From a virus: 40,198 bases of DNA. Made by a program: the position numbers and the translations under genes. The stretch covers positions 1-40,198 of the IMG/VR virus record IMGVR_UViG_3300050821_006725. One strand, given 5' to 3'. Under the pieces are notes generated by a model. It saw only the letters and a program-made list of their open reading frames with translations, was not told the origin of the DNA and did no database searches. Numbering within the stretch: the stretch's first letter is position 1; every line of letters begins with the position of its first letter. Positions 1-7,361 of this stretch are shown here, one piece after another.

Positions 1-77
1 GGCAAGACCCGGTCAAGGCCGCGCGCGCGGAAGCTGAGAAGTATTTCACAGAGCGCGGTATTATCCGGCGCCAGTAA
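1..77 (+). CDS. Scaffold-like protein, C-terminal fragment (duplicate of 3' end of 39678-40178)
   Basis: The reading frame codes for the last 24 residues of the protein encoded in full at 39678-40178, ending in TAA at 75-77. It is a consequence of the terminal redundancy and not a separate gene. Its stop overlaps the end of the opposite-strand HNH gene by 17 bases. Confidence 0.9.
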   Translation, partial: QDPVKAARAEAEKYFTERGIIRRQ

Positions 78-97
78 GGTTTGATTCTCCGTTGAGG
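1..97. repeat. Terminal direct repeat, left copy (97 bp)
   Basis: These 97 bases are identical to positions 40102-40198. The repeat joins the end of the scaffold-like gene to the start of the region before the capsid gene, so the window closes on itself. It is either an assembly overlap of a circular or permuted genome or a genuine short terminal repeat. The non-redundant length is 40,101 bp. Confidence 0.97.
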
Positions 98-864
98 CCA
101 CCGTTTAACAGAGACGCACTCTGGTTGGGATGGTGTGCCTCTTGTTTGGAAACTGTGTAGCCGTGGACTTCGACGAACGAGATCGCCCATTCGATCTTGT
201 CTTCGAGTCGTTGGCCGGGAGGCTGCGCCGTCACCCACAGTTCCAAGTTCTCAATACGAAAGTCATCGCGCTGACCGTTTTTGTGGTGGACATTCTCATA
301 CTTGCGCAGCTTGCGACCAAGGTGCTGTTCCATCACATATCGGTGCTGCGCGACCATCTGGCCATTCACCGAGATCATGGGGTATCGCGCCGGTCTGTTC
401 GGATTTCTCCGCGCGTTGCCGCGGCCGATGCCGGCGCATCCGCGGGAGCAGTACTTGCGTCGACCCACATGCGACGCCTTCGCCAAGTACTTTCTACCGC
501 ACTGAGCGCAAGTGCATTCGACATTGATGTCGCGGCATTTCGCCGAACAGAAGCGCGCGACGTGACTGGTCGTTTCAAACTCGGTGCCGCATTTTTCGCA
601 CTGACGTTTTTTGGGTGCCGCAGTCAACCGCAGTCGCTGATACCAAATTTTGCGGCATGCTCGCGAACAGGTGACGCGCCGGTCCTCGTGAGATCGCGTG
701 CACTCGTATTCCTTCGAGCAAATCGGACAGGTCTTCTTCACCCATTCGCCTTGCGGCTTATGTCCCTGTTCGCGGCGCCATTTTTCGTAGTAGCACTGGC
801 GCGAGCAAGTGACATTGCTTTTCACGCGCGGCGTGAATTCCTTATCGCAGTTGACGCATTTCAT
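61..864 (-). CDS. HNH homing-type endonuclease with four zinc fingers
   Basis: Predicted 267-residue DNA endonuclease. Four consecutive CxxC...CSxxC zinc fingers are visible (cysteines near residues 3/6/20/24, 46/49/66/70, 89/92/106/110 and 119/122/139/143). A C-terminal HNH core follows, with a His-His pair at 193-194, Asn196 and a following IENLE stretch. The ATG at 862-864 is chosen because the first finger starts there; a longer frame reaches 900 without a better ribosome site. It lies on the opposite strand inside the morphogenesis operon and overlaps the scaffold stop by 17 bases, typical of a mobile, free-standing homing endonuclease. HNH assignment is firm; cleavage target and homing are inferred. 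Confidence 0.88.
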   Translation of the reverse strand: MKCVNCDKEFTPRVKSNVTCSRQCYYEKWRREQGHKPQGEWVKKTCPICSKEYECTRSHEDRRVTCSRACRKIWYQRLRLTAAPKKRQCEKCGTEFETTSHVARFCSAKCRDINVECTCAQCGRKYLAKASHVGRRKYCSRGCAGIGRGNARRNPNRPARYPMISVNGQMVAQHRYVMEQHLGRKLRKYENVHHKNGQRDDFRIENLELWVTAQPPGQRLEDKIEWAISFVEVHGYTVSKQEAHHPNQSASLLNGGLNGESNLTGAG

Positions 865-967
865 CGTGTTTTTCCGTGTGGCCTTAAGAAGATAGATCAT
901 ACATCAACATTTCAAGAGTTGCAATCGGGAACGATGTACACTCGTAACTCATTGATCGGAGACGAAA

Positions 968-1978
968 ATGCCCGTTTATGGTAGTGGTATAGTCCCGGCC
1001 GCGGGCAGCGTGCAGGCAGAATTAACCGCGTTAACCCGCCGAGCCTTCGTGCCGAAGATGTATGTCCAAATATATAATACATGCCCAGCATTGGCGGCCC
1101 TCTTCGCGCACAGCCAGACCGCCTACGGTGGTGTCTCAAGCGTGACCGCCCCGGTGCAAGGCGCGCCGTATGTGAACACGTCTCAGACCGACTACAGCGG
1201 CACGTTTGCGCAGCCGGCGCAGCAGCAGGGCGCGTTCCCGGCCGAGTTCAATTTGAAGGCCAGCATCACGCCGATCCCGTTTTACGGCATGGAAGCCGCC
1301 TTGCAGTTCAACCACGCGGTGATCCCGATCGTGGAAGCGCGCATGAACGACTCGGTTGCGAGCCAGCGCGACTTTTTAGGCAATGCGCTCTATAACAACT
1401 TCTCGAACAACTTGCAGATGATCGGCTTCCCCGGCGCGATCGATGACGGCACGAACTTGGTCACTTACGGGAACATCAGCCGCATTGCCAACACGTGGTG
1501 GCAGAGCAAGGTCTATGCGGCGGGCTCGGTCGCCCCGACGCGCAAGTTGGTCTTTCAGTACACGGTAGGTGTCAACAAGAACGGCGCCGAAATGCCCACC
1601 TTTGGCCTGATGGGCTTCGGCACCTTTGCTAACCTCGCGAATGATTTCATCGGCAATGAGTCATACCAAATTCAGCCGGGCCGCGGCTTTGACTCGGACG
1701 CTGACCGGCCGCGCGCGGCGTTCCGGGCGCTCGATGTCGGCGGGGTGCCGATCTATGGCGATCCGTATTGTCCTGAGGGCATCCTGTACTTGGTGAATGC
1801 CAACTACATCAACTTGTACGTGCACGAGCAGGCGGCATTCTCCTTCACCGGGTTCGAGTCCCTGTTGTCAAACTACCAGTTAGGCTACATTGGTGCGGTG
1901 CTCACCTTGTGCGAACTCGTCAACGTCAAGCCTCGCGCGCACGGTCGCGTGTCTGGCTTCACATTCTTGCCAATTTGA
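968..1978 (+). CDS. Major capsid protein
   Basis: Protein of 336 residues that would assemble into the head shell. It follows the scaffold-like gene (interrupted only by the opposite-strand HNH gene) and precedes the head-tail genes, the usual place for the capsid gene. The C-terminal part has the pattern typical of phage capsid proteins: 'GVPIYGDPYCPEG' followed by a segment on which the chain reads as beta strands (residues about 257-290). A GGAG ribosome site at 958-961 supports the ATG at 968. Processing is not expected because no long N-terminal delta domain is visible. Assignment rests on position, length and pattern, not on a search. Confidence 0.8.
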   Translation: MPVYGSGIVPAAGSVQAELTALTRRAFVPKMYVQIYNTCPALAALFAHSQTAYGGVSSVTAPVQGAPYVNTSQTDYSGTFAQPAQQQGAFPAEFNLKASITPIPFYGMEAALQFNHAVIPIVEARMNDSVASQRDFLGNALYNNFSNNLQMIGFPGAIDDGTNLVTYGNISRIANTWWQSKVYAAGSVAPTRKLVFQYTVGVNKNGAEMPTFGLMGFGTFANLANDFIGNESYQIQPGRGFDSDADRPRAAFRALDVGGVPIYGDPYCPEGILYLVNANYINLYVHEQAAFSFTGFESLLSNYQLGYIGAVLTLCELVNVKPRAHGRVSGFTFLPI

Positions 1979-1987
1979 GGATTGCCG

Positions 1988-2254
1988 ATGGTCATCAGTG
2001 TCAGATCGTATGCAGACTTCAAATTGGCGGCCAATACCTTGCGCCATATTGACGCGGTGTTCTATAACAACAGCGTGAATATTGCTGGAACCTCTTATGG
2101 AGTGGCATACGCATTCAACTACATTGACGGCGCGTCAGTGTGCGGTGAGGTTGCTGGCGGTATTACCTTCTCCACGACAGATTTTCCGGGTGCAATCGCC
2201 ATTGGTGATCGCATGGCTGTGTCCGATTCTTCTGCTCTCAGTGCAAACTTTTAG
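1988..2254 (+). CDS. Small capsid-cluster protein, unknown function
   Basis: Protein of 88 residues between the capsid gene and a second structural gene. I chose the ATG at 1988 because GAGGA at 1977-1981 lies seven to eight bases upstream; an in-frame TTG at 1982 is possible but poorly placed. The sequence has no transmembrane segment or recognisable motif and reads as a small, mostly beta protein. Head decoration or a minor capsid role is a guess from position only. Confidence 0.65.
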   Translation: MVISVRSYADFKLAANTLRHIDAVFYNNSVNIAGTSYGVAYAFNYIDGASVCGEVAGGITFSTTDFPGAIAIGDRMAVSDSSALSANF

Positions 2255-2266
2255 AGGCGCATAGCC

Positions 2267-2947
2267 ATGTCAGACATACGTTTACCAGTCGCGGGCTCGG
2301 ACTTCTTCACAGAGCAGACGATTGCTCAGTTCGTGATCCCGGCCGGCGCCGGCGCTACCTTCGCGGCGGCCAACAACATCGGCACCATCACCTTCAACGC
2401 CGCGCACGGCCTCACCTTGGCGCCAGCCGCGAACGTGCCGCCGAACTACTACATCAGCTTCGGCGGTTCGACCTCCGGCCTCACCGGTACCGGTGTGCTG
2501 GTTGGCAACGTGTTCCGGATCTTGACGATCCCATCGACCACGGCGATCACGATCTACACCACGATCACCGCGGCCACCGTCACCTCTTTGACCGGCATCC
2601 CGGTGTTCTACCCGTGGTTGCAGTCCTCGCAGCAGTCAGGCTTTGTCGCCGGTCCCACTCAGACTATTGCGACCGTCGTCACCCCGTTCGCCCCGGGGTA
2701 CTTGCAGGCCGCAGCGTGGAACTTCTCGTTGGGAGCTAATTGCGTGTTGCAGTACTGCCCGGCGCAGAATGCGGTGATTTTGGATGGCCCGACCACGAGC
2801 GCTTTAGGCGGCACGCCGGCGGTAGCGCCCACCTATCGCACGATTGCGGCGGCCTCGACCTCGAATCAGATGTGGGTGGTGCCGCCGAATATGGGCCTGT
2901 TCGCCTCCGGTACCACGGCCAATTCCTTCATCTCGCAGATTCAGTAA
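2267..2947 (+). CDS. Probable head decoration or minor structural protein
   Basis: Protein of 226 residues rich in Gly, Ala, Thr and Ile with alternating hydrophobic residues, the composition of an all-beta virion protein. No enzyme motif is visible. It sits immediately downstream of the capsid genes with an AGAGG ribosome site at 2252-2256. The stop at 2945-2947 abuts the ATG of the following 49-codon gene. Likely a structural component of the head; exact role unknown. Confidence 0.7.
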   Translation: MSDIRLPVAGSDFFTEQTIAQFVIPAGAGATFAAANNIGTITFNAAHGLTLAPAANVPPNYYISFGGSTSGLTGTGVLVGNVFRILTIPSTTAITIYTTITAATVTSLTGIPVFYPWLQSSQQSGFVAGPTQTIATVVTPFAPGYLQAAAWNFSLGANCVLQYCPAQNAVILDGPTTSALGGTPAVAPTYRTIAAASTSNQMWVVPPNMGLFASGTTANSFISQIQ

Positions 2948-3097
2948 ATGGCGAGCCTGCCGTCCGTCAATCCGATCCGCACGCCTGGACGGACTCCGAC
3001 GCGCGGCGGCTCACCCACGCCATACCGCCCACCACCGGCCCGCGCCCAAGGGCGGGTGAACACGCCGCGTCAACCATCTAGGGTCTACTCGAGGTAA
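2948..3097 (+). CDS. Small basic Pro/Arg-rich protein (49 aa)
   Basis: A 49-residue reading frame that starts directly after the stop of the upstream structural gene and ends four bases before the next start. The product is rich in Arg, Pro and Thr, with no predicted fold, and should be strongly basic. It fills an otherwise empty 154-base gap in a tightly packed operon, and its 3' end carries the GAGG ribosome site of the next gene. No strong ribosome site of its own is visible, so it would rely on translational coupling. It could be a DNA-binding virion peptide, or the frame could be fortuitous. Confidence 0.5.
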   Translation: MASLPSVNPIRTPGRTPTRGGSPTPYRPPPARAQGRVNTPRQPSRVYSR

Positions 3098-3101
3098 AGT
3101 T

Positions 3102-3602
3102 ATGGCCAATGGAACCTTGTCCTTGAATCAGCCTCAGGCCTTGGGCGTCACGCCTCCGGAGCCTAAGATGGTGCCCTTCTTGGGCGGCGATGTATTCAAC
3201 CCGGCGGACTGGATTCGCGTCACCAACCATGACGAGCATTCGGTGGTGGGCAAGGGTGAGCGGGCAAAAAAAGTCATTCACGGCCGCTTCAACGGCAAGG
3301 ACTACGTATTCCCCTTTGGCGAGCCGGTGAATGTGCACATCGAAGTGGCCCGCCATCTGTTCGGCCTTGGGATGGATGACAAGTCAGCGGCGCTGGCTCG
3401 ATTAGGATGGGTACAGTCATCCGAACAGTACTATGAAGCGATCGACCGCCTCAAGAACATCAAATTTGACGACTTGCCGGAGCTGATGGAAGCGACCCGG
3501 TTCAAGTCCGACAGTGTTGCTCACGCGAGTGGCCTCGTGAAAGGCGACGGGACCGCGGGGGTGGCTCCGGCCACCCCCAAAGACCCGAACGCGGCGCGGT
3601 AA
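3102..3602 (+). CDS. Conserved-looking head-region protein, unknown function
   Basis: Protein of 166 residues with a mixed alpha/beta N-terminal region (a 'GKDYVFPFGEPV' segment near residues 66-78, followed by a helical 'ARHLFGLG') and a disordered Ala/Pro/Lys tail after about residue 145. No catalytic motif is recognised. A GAGG site eight bases before the ATG supports the start. Lying between the capsid cluster and the adaptor gene, it is probably a virion or assembly protein. Confidence 0.75.
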   Translation: MANGTLSLNQPQALGVTPPEPKMVPFLGGDVFNPADWIRVTNHDEHSVVGKGERAKKVIHGRFNGKDYVFPFGEPVNVHIEVARHLFGLGMDDKSAALARLGWVQSSEQYYEAIDRLKNIKFDDLPELMEATRFKSDSVAHASGLVKGDGTAGVAPATPKDPNAAR

Positions 3603-3605
3603 TAT

Positions 3606-4247
3606 GTGGGCGCGCTGGTCACCTATCAGACGCAAGTGCAGCGCCTGCTGCACGACACGTCGGCCAATTTCTGGCCCTTACCGGAACTGACCGACTACAT
3701 CAACGAGGCACGCAATCGCGTGGCCCAGGACACCAAGTGCCTGCGGCAATTGGTCACCGGATTGAACTTAACCACCGCGGTCGAGGCGTACAACCCGCAG
3801 ACCTTTATTCCGGCGCCAACCGGCCCGCTGGTGATAGATGTGATGGCGATCACCGTCTACTGGGGCAACACGCGACGCAAGCTCTTCTATAAACCCTTCA
3901 CCGAGTTCGACGCGACGTATCGGTACTGGAATCAGTTGCAGAGCATTCCGGAGGCCTACACGCGCATGAGCCCTACCATCGTCTTCATCGGCCCGATGCC
4001 GGATCAGACGTACGTGTCGGACTGGGAAGTGGCGGTGAACCCGACGCCGTTGATCACCGATTCGACTTTGGATCAGTTGCCGATCCCGTTCAGCGAAGCG
4101 GTTCAGTACTACGCCGCCTACAAAGCCAAGTACAAGGAGCAGGCACAGGGCGAGGCTGAAGTGTTTTTGAAACAGTACGCGAGAAACTTGTCGTGGCTGT
4201 GCCGGGCGTGGATGACACGTGTGGTTCCATCGGCCTATGAGCGCTAG
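3606..4247 (+). CDS. Head-tail adaptor protein (SU10/P22 gp4-like position)
   Basis: Protein of 213 residues. Its N-terminus has the layout of phage adaptor proteins that dock under the portal: a short strand, a helix 'VQRLLHD', then 'LPELTDYINEARNRVAQDT'. A C-terminal helical stretch rich in Ala, Lys and Gln follows (residues about 165-200). The start is GTG at 3606, just after the preceding stop at 3602, with no strong ribosome site. The order capsid - adaptor - nozzle-like - fibre is that of short-tailed phages of the SU10/P22 type. Function inferred from pattern and context. Confidence 0.65.
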   Translation: MGALVTYQTQVQRLLHDTSANFWPLPELTDYINEARNRVAQDTKCLRQLVTGLNLTTAVEAYNPQTFIPAPTGPLVIDVMAITVYWGNTRRKLFYKPFTEFDATYRYWNQLQSIPEAYTRMSPTIVFIGPMPDQTYVSDWEVAVNPTPLITDSTLDQLPIPFSEAVQYYAAYKAKYKEQAQGEAEVFLKQYARNLSWLCRAWMTRVVPSAYER

Positions 4248-4250
4248 GCT

Positions 4251-5798
4251 ATGAGCCAGCAAGTTTCCTTAAAAGACGAAGAGCCGCGGCGCACCAAGAT
4301 CTTCACCAAGTTCAAGGGTGTGGTCAACAACTCGGCGCGCAGCGCCTTGCCGGATGACGCCTGGTTTTACCTTGAGAACTTACACCCGATTGGCGATGCC
4401 AACATCCAGACGGTGCAGAACATTTCTGCGGCGCTGTTCGATTACACCACGCACTCGATTTACTGGTCGCAGTACGCGAATGTAAACGGGAACGATTATC
4501 TGATTTCCTTCGGCACCGATGGCACGGTGCACGCCTACAACATATCGGCGGCGACCAATACGCAGATCTTTGCCGCGCTCTCTGGATCTGGGTCCCGTAG
4601 CGCGCAGTGGAAGAACACGCAACTGCTTGTCATTGATTCGACCGGATACTACAACTGGCCAGGGAGCGGCACTCTCACGCTGATCTCAGGAACCGGAGTC
4701 CCATCGAACGGCACGGATATTGCGGTGGCCTTTGGCCGCGTGTGGATACTGCAAGGTCGCCTTATAACCTTTTCTGGCGCGAATGATTTTACTGCCGCCT
4801 CGTTCTTGGTCGCCAATGGCGCCGGCTCCGTGGCGCTCACCGATCCAACGCTGCGAACCTACATCACGAGACTACAAGCGCAGAACGGGTATCTGTACCT
4901 GATCGGCCCAACCGGCATCAACGTGATCTCCGATGTTTACGTTCCCTCAGGAGCCTCCCCGCCTACGCCTCTGTTCACGAACCTGAACATCCAAGCGATT
5001 ATTGGCAGCGATGAACCGGGCTCGATCTTCGCGTTCAACCAAGCGCTGGTATTCGCAAATCACTCCGGCATCTGGATGCTGTACGGCACGAACGCGCAGA
5101 AGATTTCCACCGACATCGACGGCACGTGGAAGTATGTAGACTTCACGCAGATCATCTCCGGTGGGCAGTTCGTCGATAACAACATCCTTTCGCACGCGAT
5201 GTTGATCAAGCGCTTGAATGATCCGAACTTCGGGAGCAATACGGTGCTTGCGTGCTGGAGCGATAATAAATGGTGGTTCGCGAACTTCGGCGCGCTCACC
5301 TTCGTGGTCTCCGCCATCGTCAATATCAACGCACTGACGGCGAATGAGCCGGCGCTTTTTGGCTTCATCGGCAATAAGCTGTATCAACTATTTGCGCAAG
5401 TAGCGATACCTCCTGCCACGATGGCGATGACGCCGCTGTGGCCGATGGAGGATCAACTCGCGGATAAGCAGTGCATCCGCGCAGGATTCGAGGTCGTGAT
5501 ATCTAGCTTCTCCGGGACCTTCGGCATGACGGTCGATTCGACCAATGCGTCTAGTCAAGCGGTCACACTCTCGACTTCAGGCAATGTGACCTGGATCAAT
5601 AATTTCGCAAACCAAGTTCTATGGCAGAACAATTCTTTGGTGACGGTGCAGTGGTTCACCGGCGTGTACTTGCTCTACAACGCAACGTCACCTGGAGTGT
5701 ACGGCAAGTATTTAGGCGCTACGATTTCTGCGAGCGCCTCCGCGTATCAATTATCCTCCGTAGCCTTGGATTACAAGCTGCGGGCAAGGTGGAACTGA
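4251..5798 (+). CDS. Tail nozzle / packaged-DNA stabilisation-type protein
   Basis: Protein of 515 residues, almost entirely beta, with repeated short strands such as 'YLISFGTDGTVHAYN' and 'LVFANHSGIWMLYG' that suggest a beta-propeller. P22 gp10 and related nozzle proteins close the portal channel beneath the adaptor and have this size and character. It starts three bases after the adaptor stop and ends two bases before the tail-fibre gene. Family membership is inferred from architecture and gene order; a different tail structural protein is possible. Confidence 0.6.
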   Translation: MSQQVSLKDEEPRRTKIFTKFKGVVNNSARSALPDDAWFYLENLHPIGDANIQTVQNISAALFDYTTHSIYWSQYANVNGNDYLISFGTDGTVHAYNISAATNTQIFAALSGSGSRSAQWKNTQLLVIDSTGYYNWPGSGTLTLISGTGVPSNGTDIAVAFGRVWILQGRLITFSGANDFTAASFLVANGAGSVALTDPTLRTYITRLQAQNGYLYLIGPTGINVISDVYVPSGASPPTPLFTNLNIQAIIGSDEPGSIFAFNQALVFANHSGIWMLYGTNAQKISTDIDGTWKYVDFTQIISGGQFVDNNILSHAMLIKRLNDPNFGSNTVLACWSDNKWWFANFGALTFVVSAIVNINALTANEPALFGFIGNKLYQLFAQVAIPPATMAMTPLWPMEDQLADKQCIRAGFEVVISSFSGTFGMTVDSTNASSQAVTLSTSGNVTWINNFANQVLWQNNSLVTVQWFTGVYLLYNATSPGVYGKYLGATISASASAYQLSSVALDYKLRARWN

Positions 5799-5799
5799 C

Positions 5800-6984
5800 A
5801 TGAGCAAACCAATCACGACGCCGTTCACGTTTCAGACTCAAGCTGGACCGATACCGCTATCAGAACTCGACACTGATTTTCTGACCGCCGCGAACGCCAT
5901 CAACGACTTTGCGACGTACTCCAATTACCTTGCCGACACCTCAGGCGCCGCGAATCAGATCACGGTCACGATCCCGGTAGGCACGACGTTCTCGTACAGC
6001 GCCGGCGTCGCTCTTCAGGTGCTGCTCGCGAACACCAACACCTCGACCGCCGTGCAGATCAATGTCTCAGGTATTGGCAACAAAGCCGTGCAGAATATCG
6101 ACGGCTCTGTGCCTGCGGTTGGGCAGCTCGTCGTCGGTATGATCTTGCAGTTGCAGTACAACGGCACGGTGTTTTTGTTGACCGGAGCGGCTTCAAAGCC
6201 TGGATCAATAGCTCCATTTACGGCAACACCGACCGGTGATGTGACTCTGCCGGCATCTACCGGTGGATCTCAAACGTTGCTGGTTAACGGAACCGCTAAT
6301 CAAGATACCATCCATGTAGCTGGAAGCTCTACAGTCGGGCAATCATTTGGTTATTTTGCTAACGCAGGTACGACTAGTGCTGATTACGGTCTACGCATTA
6401 ATAGCCAAGGAGGCACCACTCTTTTCATAGTTCGTGGTGATGGAGGAGTCGTCATAGCATCGCCCAGCGGCGGAGACATGGGGCTAGGAACCATCAACGC
6501 CACCGGGTTGTTCGTCAATGGGGTGTCTATTGGCGGTGGTTCTAGTCTCAATAAATTTAAACCAGCAAGCACATCAAGATCATCGAATGCAACGCCGACA
6601 ATAGACCCAGACTTACAAGTTACTTTGGTTTCCGGAAAAACCTACCAGTTTAGGCTAGTTACGTTTCTGTCTGCCGCCGGTGCAGGCGGATTCTTAGCGC
6701 AGTTAGGTGGGTCTGCAACATGGACAACAGCTACTGCTGGTGGATATGCACGACAAAATGGAGCCGCCGCAATAGTAACGCTTATTTTTGGGGTTTTTAC
6801 AAATCCAAATACGCTTACAGCAGGGGGTGGTGCCGCCGCTGTAAATGACAGTATTGATATAAGTGGAACAGTAACGGTTAACGCGGGTGGCACTTTCGGA
6901 ATTTTATGGTCGCAATTTTCGAGCAACGTAGCAGCTACAGCTGTAGGTATAGGTTCGTACTTGACAGTTACGCCAATGAATTAA
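5800..6984 (+). CDS. Tail fibre / receptor-binding protein
   Basis: Protein of 394 residues. The N-terminal part (about 1-135) is an all-beta domain of the kind that anchors fibres to the virion. A middle segment carries Gly/Thr-rich strands ending in 'GLFVNGVSIGGG' (about 236-250), a common lead-in to fibre tips. A C-terminal beta domain follows (about 255-394). The DNA of the second half, from about 6200, is clearly more AT-rich than the first half and than the neighbours, suggesting replacement of the receptor-binding tip by horizontal exchange. No intramolecular chaperone or enzymatic motif is seen. Confidence 0.75.
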   Translation: MSKPITTPFTFQTQAGPIPLSELDTDFLTAANAINDFATYSNYLADTSGAANQITVTIPVGTTFSYSAGVALQVLLANTNTSTAVQINVSGIGNKAVQNIDGSVPAVGQLVVGMILQLQYNGTVFLLTGAASKPGSIAPFTATPTGDVTLPASTGGSQTLLVNGTANQDTIHVAGSSTVGQSFGYFANAGTTSADYGLRINSQGGTTLFIVRGDGGVVIASPSGGDMGLGTINATGLFVNGVSIGGGSSLNKFKPASTSRSSNATPTIDPDLQVTLVSGKTYQFRLVTFLSAAGAGGFLAQLGGSATWTTATAGGYARQNGAAAIVTLIFGVFTNPNTLTAGGGAAAVNDSIDISGTVTVNAGGTFGILWSQFSSNVAATAVGIGSYLTVTPMN

Positions 6985-6988
6985 ATAA

Positions 6989-7342
6989 ATGCCATCTCTC
7001 GACGCATACCAAGGACTGCAACTCGATGACGAGGACAGCATCTGGTCTTGGCTTTTGGCACACAAGAGCCGCCACACCGCCTACGCTCAGGCCGCAGCAC
7101 TTCAGGGGGTGAACGCTCAGACCTACGATTTCGGAGACAACAGCATGCCGGACGATGATTGGTTCAGTCGGCACGCAAACGCGCACGTCGCCTTGCAGCA
7201 GTTCATGGTCCAAGATCAGACGGTGAGTTTGAATGTGCTCACGCAGTACACCTGGGACAACCAGAGCGATTTCGATGCGTGGATGCAGATGCACACGCTT
7301 ATTCACACGCGGCTCGATGAAGGGTTTTTGATATTCGGTTAG
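6989..7342 (+). CDS. Tail-region protein of unknown function
   Basis: Protein of 117 residues, helical, acidic and rich in His, Trp and Gln, with a central 'DDWFSRHANAHVALQQF' stretch. No known motif is recognised. It stands between the fibre gene and the first ejection protein. The ATG at 6989 has no obvious ribosome site. Position suggests a virion or assembly role. Confidence 0.7.
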   Translation: MPSLDAYQGLQLDDEDSIWSWLLAHKSRHTAYAQAAALQGVNAQTYDFGDNSMPDDDWFSRHANAHVALQQFMVQDQTVSLNVLTQYTWDNQSDFDAWMQMHTLIHTRLDEGFLIFG

Positions 7343-7361
7343 ATTAAGGTAGGCTCGATTT

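Noticed and set aside
130-984. Long plus-strand frame opposite the HNH gene
   Set aside because: Antisense shadow; the minus strand shows four zinc fingers and an HNH core.
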